Counted from the first letter of the stretch, positions 25,977 through 35,672 are shown. The stretch is DNA of 64,000 nt from Deltaproteobacteria bacterium (GCA_021737785.1 JAIPDI010000024.1:1-64000); one strand, 5' to 3'. The notes: generated by a model from the sequence alone, not told the origin. Program-made: numbers and translations.

Positions 25977-26951
25977 ATGGGACAGATATGCGTGGTTGCA
26001 GAACACAGGAAAGGCGAAATCCGGGAGATCACCTTTGAGATGCTCTTCAAGGCAAGAGCGCTCTGCCGGGCTTTTTCCCTTCCACTGACCGCCCTCCTGC
26101 TGGCGGGAAAGGATACGGGCTATGCGGACGATCTGGCCAGATGGGCGGACCGGGTCGTGGTCTTTGAAGACGACCGGCTGGAAACCTTTAATTCGGATCT
26201 GTATAAGGATATTTTGAATCGGGTCATCCGGGCAGATCGCCCATTCATGACCCTGATCGGTCATACCTCCTGGGGGATGGACCTCGCCCCTGCCCTTTCC
26301 GTCAAGACCGGGCTCCCCCTTGCCACGGACTGTGTGGATATTCAGGCGGAAGATGGCCGACCCACGGTTATCCGTCAGATATACAGCGGAAAGCTCTTCA
26401 GCAGGGTGTCCTTCAAGGAATCGCCCGGCTATCTGGTCACCGTAAGGCCCGGGGCCTTTCTTGTCCCCGATGATACACCGGTGTTGGAGGGAGAGGTCAT
26501 GAAACAGGATGTGCCCGTGGATCTGGCCGAACCCCGAGGGACCTTTATCGAGTTTGTGGATACCGGGGCCGGGGAGATCGATATCACCCAGGCAGACCTA
26601 CTGGTCTCCATCGGAAGGGGGATCGGGGAGGAGGAAAATATCGCCTCCATTCGGGAGTTGGCAGACCGGATGGGAGCCACCCTCTCCTGTTCCCGGCCCG
26701 TGGTGGATAAGAATTGGCTCCCCAAATTTCATCAGGTGGGTACGTCGGGAAAATCGGTCCGGCCTAAAATCTATCTGGCCTTCGGCATCAGCGGGGCGTT
26801 TCAGCACGTGGCCGGGATTACGGGCGCAGGCACGGTCATTGCGGTGAATAAGGACCAAAAGGCCCCGATCTTCAGAGTGGCGGATTACGGGGTGGCGGAT
26901 GACCTTTTCAAGGTGGCCGATGCCCTGAAAGAGAAACTCGCAGGCGCATGA
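25977..26951 (+). CDS. etfA: Electron transfer flavoprotein alpha subunit
   Basis: A 324-residue Etf alpha subunit. The C-terminal FAD domain has SIGRGIG, LSCSRPVVDKNWLP, VGTSGKSVRPKIYLAFGISGAFQHVAG and VAVNKDQKAPIF-type segments, all typical. It has no N-terminal ferredoxin domain, so it is a plain rather than Fe-S-fused form. Tight coupling to etfB and the following acyl-CoA dehydrogenase shows a dedicated electron-transfer operon. Confidence 0.95.
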   Translation: MGQICVVAEHRKGEIREITFEMLFKARALCRAFSLPLTALLLAGKDTGYADDLARWADRVVVFEDDRLETFNSDLYKDILNRVIRADRPFMTLIGHTSWGMDLAPALSVKTGLPLATDCVDIQAEDGRPTVIRQIYSGKLFSRVSFKESPGYLVTVRPGAFLVPDDTPVLEGEVMKQDVPVDLAEPRGTFIEFVDTGAGEIDITQADLLVSIGRGIGEEENIASIRELADRMGATLSCSRPVVDKNWLPKFHQVGTSGKSVRPKIYLAFGISGAFQHVAGITGAGTVIAVNKDQKAPIFRVADYGVADDLFKVADALKEKLAGA

Positions 26952-26960
26952 GGACTAACG

Positions 26961-28103
26961 GTGGATTTCACATTAAACACAGAGCAGCAGGATATCCTCA
27001 GGGCGGCGAGGGAATTCGCGTCCAGGGAATTCCCGGACAGGGCCCAGGAGTTCGACCGCGATGAGACCTTTGATACGGATCTCTGGCGCAAGGCATGTGA
27101 ATTGGGATTTGTAGGGGTTTTTATAGGCGAGGACTATGGCGGGGCCGATTACGGGTTCTTTGAGCACTGCCTGATCACTGAGGAATTCTGGGCCGTGGAC
27201 CCCGGGATCGGCCAGGCCATCCTTGCCGCCACCTTTGGTGCGGAACTCCTCGGTCTGTTCGGTTCGGAGGCACAGAAGCAGCTCGTTCTTCCGCAATTGG
27301 TGGCAGGGGAGGCCATCATGGGGACCGCCATTACAGAACCCGATGCCGGATGTGACGTCACGGGCGCTACGACCACCGCGGTCAAAGACGGCAACCAATG
27401 GATCATCAACGGCGCCAAGATGTTCGCTACCAATGGCAATCTGGCCAAATATATGTTAATCTACTGTCAAACCGATCCGGAAAATCCCTCGCGCCATCAG
27501 AGGCACAGCTTTATTCTGGTGCCCACAGAGACGCCCGGGTACCAGTCTACCAAGATTCGGGGCAAACTGGGCATTCGGGCATCGGATACCGCGGAACTTT
27601 CGTTCAACGACATGCGGGTACCCCTGGACAATATCGTGGGAAACGAAGGCGAAGGCTTCTACGAGTTGATGGCCTTCTTCAACCGGACACGGCTGCACAT
27701 CTGCGCCCAGGCCGTCGGCCTGGCCCGGGCCGCATTGGAGGAGTCGGTCCGGCATACCAAACAGCGGCACCAGTTCGGCGTGCCTCTCGCCTCGTTTCAG
27801 GTGACCCAGTTCAAGCTCGCTGAAATGGCCACCAGAATCCGGGCGGCAAGGAACCTCTATTATGAGGCGGCCTGGTCCGTGGACCATGGAAAGGTGGATC
27901 ACGGATTGATCGCCATGGCCAAGTGGTTTTCCGCCGAGATGGCGGTCCGGTGCGCCGACGAGGCCCTTCAGATGCACGGAGGTTATGGATATATCGACGA
28001 ATACAAGGTTCAACGGCTCTACCGGGATGCCAAGATACTCGAGATTTATGAGGGGACGAAGGAGATGGAAAAGACCATTGTATCGAGATCCATTTTGGGG
28101 TGA
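26961..28103 (+). CDS. Acyl-CoA dehydrogenase (short/medium-chain type)
   Basis: A 380-residue flavoenzyme with GTG start and AGGA upstream. The FAD segments AITEPDAGCDVTGATTTA and WIINGAKMFATNG are present. The catalytic Glu is in LEIYEGTKEM near the C-terminus, as in short/medium-chain and butyryl-CoA dehydrogenases, and the QMHGGYGYIDEY motif precedes it. Only nine bases separate it from etfA. It is the likely electron donor to this Etf. Confidence 0.94.
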   Translation: MDFTLNTEQQDILRAAREFASREFPDRAQEFDRDETFDTDLWRKACELGFVGVFIGEDYGGADYGFFEHCLITEEFWAVDPGIGQAILAATFGAELLGLFGSEAQKQLVLPQLVAGEAIMGTAITEPDAGCDVTGATTTAVKDGNQWIINGAKMFATNGNLAKYMLIYCQTDPENPSRHQRHSFILVPTETPGYQSTKIRGKLGIRASDTAELSFNDMRVPLDNIVGNEGEGFYELMAFFNRTRLHICAQAVGLARAALEESVRHTKQRHQFGVPLASFQVTQFKLAEMATRIRAARNLYYEAAWSVDHGKVDHGLIAMAKWFSAEMAVRCADEALQMHGGYGYIDEYKVQRLYRDAKILEIYEGTKEMEKTIVSRSILG

Positions 28104-28272
28104 GGCGTTAAGATGAGCTGAAAGCGCGAAGCTCAAAGCCCAAAGGGGGAAGGTGATCGGTTATCGGTTATTGATGTCGGACATGCTTACGCTCCGTGCT
28201 TCAGGAGCTCAAAGCTGAAAGCAATCGTATCCAGTATCCAGTAACCAGCAACGAGGTTTACGGAGGAACAGA

Positions 28273-29109
28273 GTGGCTATAAAAGTGGATTCAATCGAAC
28301 ACCTGACGGATTTTGCCGTGCAGGCCATTCGGGATGCCGGAGAGGTCGCCCTCTCCTATTACGGCAAGCGGCAACCGGATGCCAGATTCGACGAGGAACT
28401 GGTGACAGAGGCAGAACTCCGGCTGTCCAATTTTTTCCAGGACCGGCTTGCGGCCCGGTTTCCCGAACACCGGATCTTTACCAATCATCAGGAAGATAGG
28501 GGCTACAGTCACGAAGGGGAGAGGTACTTGTGGGTTTTTGACGCCCTGGACGGGGTGGCCAATTTTCAAGGAGGCGTTCCGGTCTGGGGGATGTCGCTGG
28601 CCCTGCTGGAGAATTCCTGGCCCGTCTTCGGAGCCTTCTATATGCCCGTCACGGGCGACCTGTTTCATGCCCGGGCCGGCCAGAAAGCCTATAGAGGAGA
28701 CCATGAGATGGCCGCCTCCAGGCATTCGGAAATCAACGATGAGAGCGTTCTCCTCACCTATTCGCGGTTTCACAACCACTATCAAACCTCATTTCCGGGA
28801 AAGATCCGAAGTCTCGGCTGCACCGCCGCCCATCTCTGTTATGTGGCCGGCGGCCAGGCGGACGCTGCGGTGTTATCTTACGAAACCTTTCAGGACCTTG
28901 CCGCCACCCGGGTGATCATTGAGGCCTCAGGGGCAAAGCTCTACCGAATGGACGGAGAGGGGTTTTTTGTGAATGAGTACCTGGATGGAAAGAAAATCGA
29001 TGAACATCTGCTGGTGGCGACCCCCGAGATGTCGAGGTTGGTCCGGGACTGTCTGAAACCGCTGCCGCAGGGCCGAATATCGGCAGTATCCGGGTGTTTG
29101 GCGCATTGA
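28273..29109 (+). CDS. Inositol-monophosphatase-family protein with altered motifs
   Basis: A 278-residue protein with a GTG start after GAGGA. The IMPase/FBPase signature is VFDALDGVANF (usual form D-P-L-D-G-T-x-N-F). The Glu pair normally found before it is not clear (NHQEDRG), and the second signature, usually W-D-x-A, reads FQDLAAT. The fold is therefore likely but phosphatase activity is uncertain. The 169-base gap before it contains degenerate ATCGGTTATC and CCAGTATCCAG repeats. Confidence 0.75.
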   Translation: MAIKVDSIEHLTDFAVQAIRDAGEVALSYYGKRQPDARFDEELVTEAELRLSNFFQDRLAARFPEHRIFTNHQEDRGYSHEGERYLWVFDALDGVANFQGGVPVWGMSLALLENSWPVFGAFYMPVTGDLFHARAGQKAYRGDHEMAASRHSEINDESVLLTYSRFHNHYQTSFPGKIRSLGCTAAHLCYVAGGQADAAVLSYETFQDLAATRVIIEASGAKLYRMDGEGFFVNEYLDGKKIDEHLLVATPEMSRLVRDCLKPLPQGRISAVSGCLAH

Positions 29110-29249
29110 GGATATTTGAGTTCATGGGTTTGATCCCCGTTTGCGCCATACGCCTTGCGCTTTCACCTGCCTTCAATTCGACTGACAATTACAGAACCGC
29201 TTTAGAAATATCGGAGCAATGAATATTCGTCATGAAAAAGGTTATTAGA

Positions 29250-29495
29250 ATGAGGGAGATGTCCAACAACCAGGGGGGCATTATCAAGAAGATTACCGCG
29301 ACCGGCGATACAGGAAGGAGACTGAGAGAGATGGGGCTGGTCCCCGAAACAGTCATCAAAATCCAGGGCCGGGCGCCCCTCAAAGACCCCGTAGCAGTCA
29401 AGCTCAGGGATTTTGTCCTGACCCTCAGAAACAACGAAGCAAGCAGCATTTTTGTAGAAGTGGATGTGCCGGAAACAGAAGGGATAAGAAATTGA
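29250..29495 (+). CDS. feoA: Ferrous iron transport protein A
   Basis: An 81-residue SH3-like protein that assists FeoB. The ATG at 29250 has AAAAAGG 8 bases upstream and gives a normal FeoA start; another in-frame ATG at 29232 adds six residues. Signature segments: GGIIKKITATGDTGRRLREMGLV and VKLRDFVLTLRNNEA. No convincing Fur box was found upstream. A 203-base gap separates it from feoB, longer than usual. Confidence 0.9.
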   Translation: MREMSNNQGGIIKKITATGDTGRRLREMGLVPETVIKIQGRAPLKDPVAVKLRDFVLTLRNNEASSIFVEVDVPETEGIRN

Positions 29496-29576
29496 GGAGA
29501 ATCGCAAGAAACGTATCTTGCAACGGTTCAGCGCAATCGGACCTCTGTCTAACCTGAACACTGTAAACGGTCATGG

Positions 29577-29628
29577 TTTTTTAATAATATCTTTGTGTCT
29601 CTAAGTCTCCGTGTGAGACCTTTTTTAT
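29577..29628. repeat. CTCCGTGTGAG-type repeat between feoA and feoB
   Basis: This spacer contains the phrase TGTGTCTCTAAGTCTCCGTGTGAGACC followed by T6. Related phrases appear at 39944-39971 and, inverted, at 60203-60236. It is a widespread kind of bacterial intergenic repeat; the T-run could assist termination. Confidence 0.5.
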
Positions 29629-29698
29629 TCCGGCTGATCGGGATTAGGGATCACCCGAAATCCGCAATTTCGGTCTATCCGGTGTATCCGGTTCATGA

Positions 29699-32062
29699 AT
29701 GAAGAAGAAAATCACCATCGCCCTCTCAGGGAACCCCAATGCAGGAAAGACCACGGTCTTTAACGCCATCACCGGCGCACGGCAGCATATTGCCAACTAT
29801 CCCGGGGTCACCGTGGAAAAGAAATACGGTACCGTTTTCCACAAGGGACGTGAAATAGAGGTGGTGGACCTGCCGGGAACCTATTCATTGACCGCCTATT
29901 CTCTGGAAGAGCTGGTGGCCAGAAATTTCGTGATCGATGAACGACCGGACCTGGTGGTGGATATCGTGGATGCCTCCAGCCTGGAGCGGCATCTCTACCT
30001 GGCCGTCCAGTTCAAGGAGCTGGGGGTTCCCCTGCTGATTGCCCTCAACATGATGGACATGGCGGAATCCCGGGGCATCCTCGTCGACGCCCAGGCCTTG
30101 TCTGACCAGTTCGGTGCGCCCGTGGTGCCGATGGTGGCCAGGTCCAATAAGGGGATCAAGGACCTTTTGGACAAGGTTGTGGCATTAGCGGATGAAAAAC
30201 CGCAGTGGGAGCCCGCCCCCATCTCCTACGGCATGGACATCGACCAGGCCATTGAAAAGATATCCGCCATCATTGAACGATCCGAGGTCTATGACAGGAA
30301 GTATCCTTCCTGGTGGCGCGCCCTCAAGTGCCTCGAAATGGATAGTGAAATTACCCAACGCCTCAAAAAGGACCCGCCCCTCGGTCAGGAGATAGAGGCC
30401 ATATGCGAGGATGTTTACAAGCATACCATGAACACCTTGGAAGAGGAGCCCGAGGCCATCATTGCAGACCACCGCTATGGATACATCGCGGGGATTACCA
30501 AAAAGGTAGTCAAGAGAAAAATCGAATCGCGCATTAATATGTCGGACAAGATAGACAAGGTCCTGACCAACCGGATCATCGGTCCTTTCGTCATGATCGC
30601 TATCCTCTACGGCATGTACTCCTTCACCTTTTGGGCCAGCGAGCTGCCGATCCTCTGGCTGGAGGCCTTTTTTGACGGTCTCACCAGAATCGTCCTGACG
30701 GTGGTCCCGGAGGGCGTCTTCCAATCCCTGATCGTCTCCGGCATCATCGGCGGGGTCGGGGGGGTTCTGGGCTTTGTACCCCTCATCATGTTCATGTTCT
30801 TTGCCATTGCCATTATGGAAGATTCCGGGTATATGGCCCGGGTCGCCTATATGCTGGACAGGGTCCTGCGATGGTTTGGACTTCACGGCAATTCTGTCAT
30901 CGCCCTGATCGTCAGCGGAGGCATCTCGGGGGGGTGCGCAGTCCCGGGGGTCATGGCCACCAGGGTCCTGAGGGATCCCAAGGAGCGATTCGCCACCCTC
31001 CTGGTGATCCCCTTCATGAACTGCGGGGCCAAGCTGCCGGTATATGCCCTGCTCATAGGGGCCTTCTTCTCCGGCGACAAAGCCCGCATCATGTTTCTTC
31101 TGACCCTTCTCTCATGGCTATTCGCCCTTTTTGCCGCAAAGGTTCTCCGGGCCACCATCCTGAAGGGTCCGAAGACATCGTTTGTCATGGAACTCCCCCC
31201 TTACCGGGCGCCCACCCTTAAGGGACTTTTAATTCATACATGGGAGAGGACCTGGCAATATATCAAGAAGGCGGGGACGGTTATTCTGGCATTCTCGGTC
31301 GTACTGTGGGCCATGATGACCTTTCCGGGCCTCTCCGAGAGACAGATCGCCCAATTTGAGAAAACGCGAGAGGAGATGACCCGGGCCTTTCTCCGCTCCC
31401 CTGAGGTCGATGGAATTATAACCGGCGAAGGAGACCTGGCCGCCCTGAATGAAATGATGCAGGCAGGCATCAGCAGGAAAATACCCCCTGCCGACGCCAA
31501 CGATAACCGGGACCTGGCGATCGTGGCGCAGGCGGCCTCCGGGCTGGAACGTGGGGAAACGGATCCGGGGAAATGGGACGAAAGATATGTCACCGCCGCT
31601 TCTCGATATCTGGCTTTCAGGGACCGGATAGGGTATCATAAACAACTGCAGCAGCAGACCGCCCTCAAGGGGACCATTGCCGGGTGGGTCGGCCAGGGTC
31701 TGGAGACCATTACCAGGCCCCTCGGATTTGAATACAGGACCAATATTGCACTGGTGGGCGGCTTCGCCGCCAAAGAGGTGGTGGTCTCCACCCTTGGGAC
31801 CGCCTACTCCCTGGGCGAGGTGGATCCTGAGCAAACCGGCTCCCTTTCCGAACGCCTAAAAAAGGACCCGGGGTGGAACCGCCTGCAGGCATTTACGCTC
31901 ATCGTTTTTACCATGCTCTATGTCCCCTGCATTGCCACTGTTATCAGTATTCGCAGGGAGGCGTCCTGGGCGTGGGCCGGATTTTCCATAATCTTCAATC
32001 TGGTGGTGGCCTATGTCGTGTCCCTATGCATCCGCCAGGCTGGATTGGCATTAGGCTTTTAA
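29699..32062 (+). CDS. feoB: Ferrous iron transporter B
   Basis: A 787-residue Fe(II) transporter. The N-terminal GTPase has G1 GNPNAGKTT (11-19), the switch YPGVTVEKK, G3 DLPGTYSL and G4 NMMD. About eight to ten membrane helices follow, including Gate-type segments (SGGISGGCAVPGVMA; MNCGAKLPVY). A polar stretch of about 80 residues between late helices (around 555-665) is longer than in E. coli FeoB. It works with FeoA in iron uptake under anoxia. Confidence 0.95.
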   Translation: MKKKITIALSGNPNAGKTTVFNAITGARQHIANYPGVTVEKKYGTVFHKGREIEVVDLPGTYSLTAYSLEELVARNFVIDERPDLVVDIVDASSLERHLYLAVQFKELGVPLLIALNMMDMAESRGILVDAQALSDQFGAPVVPMVARSNKGIKDLLDKVVALADEKPQWEPAPISYGMDIDQAIEKISAIIERSEVYDRKYPSWWRALKCLEMDSEITQRLKKDPPLGQEIEAICEDVYKHTMNTLEEEPEAIIADHRYGYIAGITKKVVKRKIESRINMSDKIDKVLTNRIIGPFVMIAILYGMYSFTFWASELPILWLEAFFDGLTRIVLTVVPEGVFQSLIVSGIIGGVGGVLGFVPLIMFMFFAIAIMEDSGYMARVAYMLDRVLRWFGLHGNSVIALIVSGGISGGCAVPGVMATRVLRDPKERFATLLVIPFMNCGAKLPVYALLIGAFFSGDKARIMFLLTLLSWLFALFAAKVLRATILKGPKTSFVMELPPYRAPTLKGLLIHTWERTWQYIKKAGTVILAFSVVLWAMMTFPGLSERQIAQFEKTREEMTRAFLRSPEVDGIITGEGDLAALNEMMQAGISRKIPPADANDNRDLAIVAQAASGLERGETDPGKWDERYVTAASRYLAFRDRIGYHKQLQQQTALKGTIAGWVGQGLETITRPLGFEYRTNIALVGGFAAKEVVVSTLGTAYSLGEVDPEQTGSLSERLKKDPGWNRLQAFTLIVFTMLYVPCIATVISIRREASWAWAGFSIIFNLVVAYVVSLCIRQAGLALGF

Positions 32063-32123
32063 TACCGAATGACAGGCGAACAACAATCAACCCGATAAAT
32101 CTTCTGATGGAGTGGATGTGGAT

Positions 32124-32591
32124 ATGGAAAAAATGCCGATCACCCAGAAGGGACTCGACAAGCTGAGACAAGACCTGAAGCACCTCGAAACCATAGAAAG
32201 ACCGATGAATATCAAGGCCATTTCGGAAGCACGGAGCCACGGAGATATCAGCGAGAACGCAGAGTATCATGCTGCCAAGGAAAGGCAATCCTTCTTGGAG
32301 GGGAAAATTAACGAATTAAAAGAGGCCCTGGGCAAGGCCGAAGTAATCCATGTGGAGAACGGTCCCACCGATCGCGTTGTTTTCGGGCGGACCGTTGTCT
32401 TATATGACCTCAACACAGAGGTAGAGGTCAGCTATCAACTGGTGGGGCATTATGAATCGGCCCCTGAAAATGGAAAGATATCCATCGAATCCCCCCTTGG
32501 CCGGGGGTTGATCGGAAGATTTGTGGGGGATGAGGTGAAGATAAAGATCCCCCGCGGCATTCAGGAATTTGAAATCCTGGAAATCCGATGA
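32124..32591 (+). CDS. greA: Transcription elongation factor GreA
   Basis: A 155-residue GreA. The N-terminal coiled coil starts MPITQKGLDKLRQDLKHL and has the acidic tip HGDISENAEYHAAKE used in RNA cleavage. The C-terminal FKBP-like domain includes SPLGRGLIGRFVGDEVKI. The ATG at 32124 matches the family start; GTG codons at 32112 and 32118 nearer the GGAG site are alternatives. It overlaps the next gene by four bases. Confidence 0.93.
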   Translation: MEKMPITQKGLDKLRQDLKHLETIERPMNIKAISEARSHGDISENAEYHAAKERQSFLEGKINELKEALGKAEVIHVENGPTDRVVFGRTVVLYDLNTEVEVSYQLVGHYESAPENGKISIESPLGRGLIGRFVGDEVKIKIPRGIQEFEILEIR

Positions 32592-33100
32592 GACAATTCA
32601 GGGGAGACCTAATGGACGTCATCAAACAAGGTGCAATGGTAACCCTCCGATTTACCATGAGGACCGAAATCGCCCCGGGTAAATTCAAAGAGCGCCCCGA
32701 AACAGAGACCCGGTTCGTCTTCGGGGTGGAGGAACAGGTCCCTACCCTGGAGGCGGCCCTGGAAGGGAAAGCGGCGGGGTATTCGTTTTCCCTTCACATA
32801 CCCGCCTCCGAGATCTACGGCGAGCACGATCCCGCCCTGATCCGGGAGATCCCCAAGCAGGGTCTGGTAAAACAGCGACTCCGGGAAGGGAAATTCTATC
32901 GCCAGATGAAGATGGGCAGCCTGGTCTCCTTTAAGGTCCTGGAGGTCAGACTGGATACGGTGCTGGTGGACTTTAATGAGCCGATGGCCGGAATCTCCTC
33001 CTTTGTAGAGGGGAAGGTGGTATCCGTTCGCCCGGCAAGCGAGACGGAGATCGCCGAGGCCCATGAAAGTCATCTCAAGAAGAAGATCGGGTGTGGGTAA
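32588..33100 (+). CDS. SlyD-like FKBP-type peptidyl-prolyl isomerase
   Basis: A 170-residue FKBP protein with the SlyD-like order: a short FKBP half (VIKQGAMVTLRFTM), an insert-in-flap segment (IPASEIYGEHDPALI) and the closing strand (VLVDFNEPMAG, near the usual NHPLAG). The His-rich metal tail of E. coli SlyD is absent. It probably acts as a folding helper in the cytoplasm. The first ATG overlaps the greA stop; a second at 32612 gives the usual N-terminus. Confidence 0.82.
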   Translation: MRQFRGDLMDVIKQGAMVTLRFTMRTEIAPGKFKERPETETRFVFGVEEQVPTLEAALEGKAAGYSFSLHIPASEIYGEHDPALIREIPKQGLVKQRLREGKFYRQMKMGSLVSFKVLEVRLDTVLVDFNEPMAGISSFVEGKVVSVRPASETEIAEAHESHLKKKIGCG

Positions 33101-33570
33101 TGAATCGCATCTTCATCCACGGCCTGGAGAGCAGCAATCAGGGAACCAAGGCGGTCTTCTTTCGGGAAAAATATCCTGACATGGTTCTCCCCACCTTTGA
33201 AGGCCCCTTGACGGCGCGGATGGAAAAATTGAATCGTATCCTCGCCGGAAAAACAGAGATCCGGATCGTAGGGTCCAGTTTCGGCGGTCTGATGGCCACG
33301 CTCTTTGCCATGGAAAACCCGTTGCGGGTCATGCGGATGATCCTGCTTGCCCCGGCCATCAACATGATCGAATCCGCCCCCGGCAAAAAAGAAAAGGTGG
33401 ATATGCCCGTTTCCATTTACCATGGGACAGAGGACACGGTCATCCCCCTGTCAGAGGTGCGGCGTATGGCGGAAAAACTCTTCACCGACCTTGCATTTCA
33501 CACGGTCCACGATGACCATTACCTCCACAGGACATTCAAGACTCTGGACTGGGGCACCCTTCTCGCCTGA
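33100..33570 (+). CDS. YqiA-like alpha/beta hydrolase
   Basis: A 156-residue small alpha/beta hydrolase. MNRIFIHGLESSNQGTKA begins the fold. The nucleophile elbow is GSSFGG (Ser), the acid is in YHGTEDTVIP, and the final His is in HDDHYL. The size suits the YqiA/UPF0227 esterase group. The ATG overlaps the previous stop (TAATG), so it is coupled to the FKBP gene. The substrate is unknown. Confidence 0.8.
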   Translation: MNRIFIHGLESSNQGTKAVFFREKYPDMVLPTFEGPLTARMEKLNRILAGKTEIRIVGSSFGGLMATLFAMENPLRVMRMILLAPAINMIESAPGKKEKVDMPVSIYHGTEDTVIPLSEVRRMAEKLFTDLAFHTVHDDHYLHRTFKTLDWGTLLA

Positions 33571-33686
33571 ATCGGCATCGCCGCCACCAAAATGTCTCAC
33601 ACAACGCCGCAGAAGCGCAAAGGGAATTCTTTTGTCTTTTGACGGGACGCCAAGGGATAAGGCCGCAATGCCCCTTCATTTCTCAT

Positions 33687-34484
33687 TCAATGTTCGATGT
33701 TCGAAGGGGGGTCCTTCCCGCGGCCAGCAGAATCCACGGTCTTCTTTCTGGCCTGCGACGTGTACCAGTCTATCTGACGGCACACGCCCCTGATGATCCG
33801 TACCTCCCGGGCCCTGAGCGGAAACCTTGAGAGAAACCGCCGGATGTTCAGCAGCCAATGCTCCGGATTCTGGGGATCAATAAATCCGATCTTGAGCAGC
33901 ACCTCCCTGAGATGTCCATACATCCCCTCCAGTTCAAAGCTGTTGGCCAGACGCGGTTCGACCTCAACACCCTTCTCCCGTGTGGCTGAGAAGAGTTCAT
34001 AGCAGACGATCATCACGGCCTGCGCCAGGTTCACGGAAGAAAAAGAGGCGGTGGGAATCGTAACAATGGTGTGGCAGTACCGGAGCTGATCATTGGAAAG
34101 TCCCCGATCCTCCGGCCCGAAGAGAATGGCCGCCAAATTATTCTGGGACAGGGAGACCAGTTCGCGGGCAAGGCCCCGGGGTCTGGACTGTGTGGGCCGC
34201 ATGGCCCCGGTGCGGGCAGTGGTGCCCGCGATATGATGATACGGCGCAAGCGCCTCCTTCAGATTGTCAAATACCTCCATCTGCTCCACCAGATCGATGG
34301 AGGTTCCGGTGGCCGTCTTGAGCACCCGGCAGAGATCGCAGTTCTTGGGCGAGACCAGAACCAGTCTGCTGAGGCCCATGTTGCTCATGGCGCGTGCCGC
34401 GGCCCCGATATTCTCAGGGATTTGGGGTTGAATCAGGACGACTGCGATATGATCAAGATTTGCTTTCATGGGACTTTCAGACAT
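33687..34484 (-). CDS. trmJ: tRNA 2'-O-methyltransferase TrmJ-like
   Basis: A 265-residue SPOUT methyltransferase. Motif 1 is VLIQPQIPENIGAAARAMSNMG, motif 2 FGPEDRGLSN and motif 3 IPTASFSSVNLAQAV, all typical of TrmJ (methylates nucleotide 32 of tRNAs). The C-terminal helical part is normal. It converges with the hydrolase gene. The start at 34484 overlaps the upstream minus-strand gene by eight bases; 34469 is an alternative. Confidence 0.88.
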   Translation of the reverse strand: MSESPMKANLDHIAVVLIQPQIPENIGAAARAMSNMGLSRLVLVSPKNCDLCRVLKTATGTSIDLVEQMEVFDNLKEALAPYHHIAGTTARTGAMRPTQSRPRGLARELVSLSQNNLAAILFGPEDRGLSNDQLRYCHTIVTIPTASFSSVNLAQAVMIVCYELFSATREKGVEVEPRLANSFELEGMYGHLREVLLKIGFIDPQNPEHWLLNIRRFLSRFPLRAREVRIIRGVCRQIDWYTSQARKKTVDSAGRGKDPPSNIEH

Positions 34485-34701
34485 TCTCTTTGAGTATCCG
34501 CATGATCTCCGCAGTCAACTCATCACTGTCAAAAGAAAAGGTCACGGTCCCCTTATTCACGTCAAAGGAGAGAAGCGTACAGTCGTATTCTCTTGCCACG
34601 CCCTCAAGAATCTCTCTGAATTGCGAAGCATACGGGTGGTCCGGGCTGTTCACCGCTTCCGGAAACAGCTCCACCTCAAAAGAGCCGGGCGATATCTTCA
34701 T
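34477..34701 (-). CDS. Small hypothetical protein coupled to trmJ
   Basis: A 74-residue acidic protein of unknown function. The pattern of alternating beta strands and helices (FEVELFP, LLSFDVNKGTVTFSFDSDEL, IMRILKENV) suggests a compact alpha/beta fold. There is no motif or membrane segment. It overlaps trmJ by eight bases, so it is translated with it. A role in RNA modification is only suggested by location. Confidence 0.6.
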   Translation of the reverse strand: MKISPGSFEVELFPEAVNSPDHPYASQFREILEGVAREYDCTLLSFDVNKGTVTFSFDSDELTAEIMRILKENV

Positions 34702-34962
34702 GTTTCAGTTGTTCCTCCGGAATATGCCGGTGCCGGTCATCAGGGTCATTGCTCTGTAAATGAATACCGTGCTGAAGGGAAAAAAGTCAAGAAGCATCCC
34801 CACCGGACGTTCCTGAAATACGCGTCAGGACAGATCGGGAAACTCATCATTGACATCCCGGTGCGCTTCCACTAATCTCCGTGAGAAAAATCGGGCCTCC
34901 CTTTGCATTATACAGGGTCTTATCAGCGTATCAACCCCATTTCCCAAACCGGAGCAAGCCTT

Positions 34963-35532
34963 ATGGCCGAACACGTATGTCCCCCCTGGATCGGTTATTT
35001 CCTCCTGAATCCGCTCAGGAAGCTGGTGGAAAATCCCGGCAGGATATTCGGGCCGTTTGTCCGCGAGGGGATGGTCGTCCTGGAGCCGGGCTGCGCCATG
35101 GGATTTTTCACACTTCCTTTGGCCCGCATGGTCGGTCCGGCCGGACGTATAATAGCGCTGGACATACAAGACAAAATGCTCTCTGTTCTGGCCCGCAGGG
35201 CTAAAAAAGCCGGTCTCCTTGACAGGATCGATCTTCGCCGGATCAGGGCGGACGGTTATGGACTGGAGGATATTTCGGGCCGGGCGGACTTTGCCGCCGC
35301 CATTCATGTGGTCCACGAAATCCCTGATAAAGCCATGTTCTTCACCGAGATGTGGAACGCCCTCCGGCCCGGGGGGAGGCTCCTTATAGTGGAGCCCAGG
35401 GGCCATGTATCGAAGACACATTTTGAAGGCACCCTCGCCGTCGCCGCAAAGACCGGTTTCAGCCCCGATCCCCTGCCGAAAAAAATGGGCGGCAGGAGCG
35501 TTTCCCTCATCAAACCAGAGCGCAGCGTTTGA
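34963..35532 (+). CDS. Class I SAM-dependent methyltransferase
   Basis: A 189-residue methyltransferase. SAM motif I is VLEPGCAMGFFTLPLA, motif II follows in IIALDIQDKML, and motif III near LRPGGRLLIVEP. The ATG at 34963 has GGAG 8 bases upstream. It ends just before a dispersed repeat copy. The substrate cannot be inferred. Similar small methyltransferases act on small molecules. Confidence 0.82.
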   Translation: MAEHVCPPWIGYFLLNPLRKLVENPGRIFGPFVREGMVVLEPGCAMGFFTLPLARMVGPAGRIIALDIQDKMLSVLARRAKKAGLLDRIDLRRIRADGYGLEDISGRADFAAAIHVVHEIPDKAMFFTEMWNALRPGGRLLIVEPRGHVSKTHFEGTLAVAAKTGFSPDPLPKKMGGRSVSLIKPERSV

Positions 35533-35541
35533 CACCCATCT

Positions 35542-35668
35542 TCCCAAGGCGACCTGACGGCCGCAACCAAAAAAGGTATTGGTGCAAATCCCGGCAATTT
35601 TTGAACGCTTACCCATAAGGCACCAACTTCTCCGCATGGTGCAGAGAAGTCACTACCAAAGATTCTAT
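35542..35668 (+). repeat. Dispersed ~125-bp repeat, complete copy
   Basis: A full copy of the family, from CCCAAGGCGACCTGACGGCC to ACCAAAGATTCTAT. It has a GGCC-type hairpin at its start and ACTTCTC..GAGAAGT near its end. It lies between two convergent genes. It matches 43915-44040 in the same orientation with few differences. Confidence 0.8.
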
Positions 35669-35672
35669 TTCA

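Noticed and set aside
29110-29249. Fur box upstream of feoA
   Set aside because: No sequence close to the GATAATGATAATCATTATC consensus was found.
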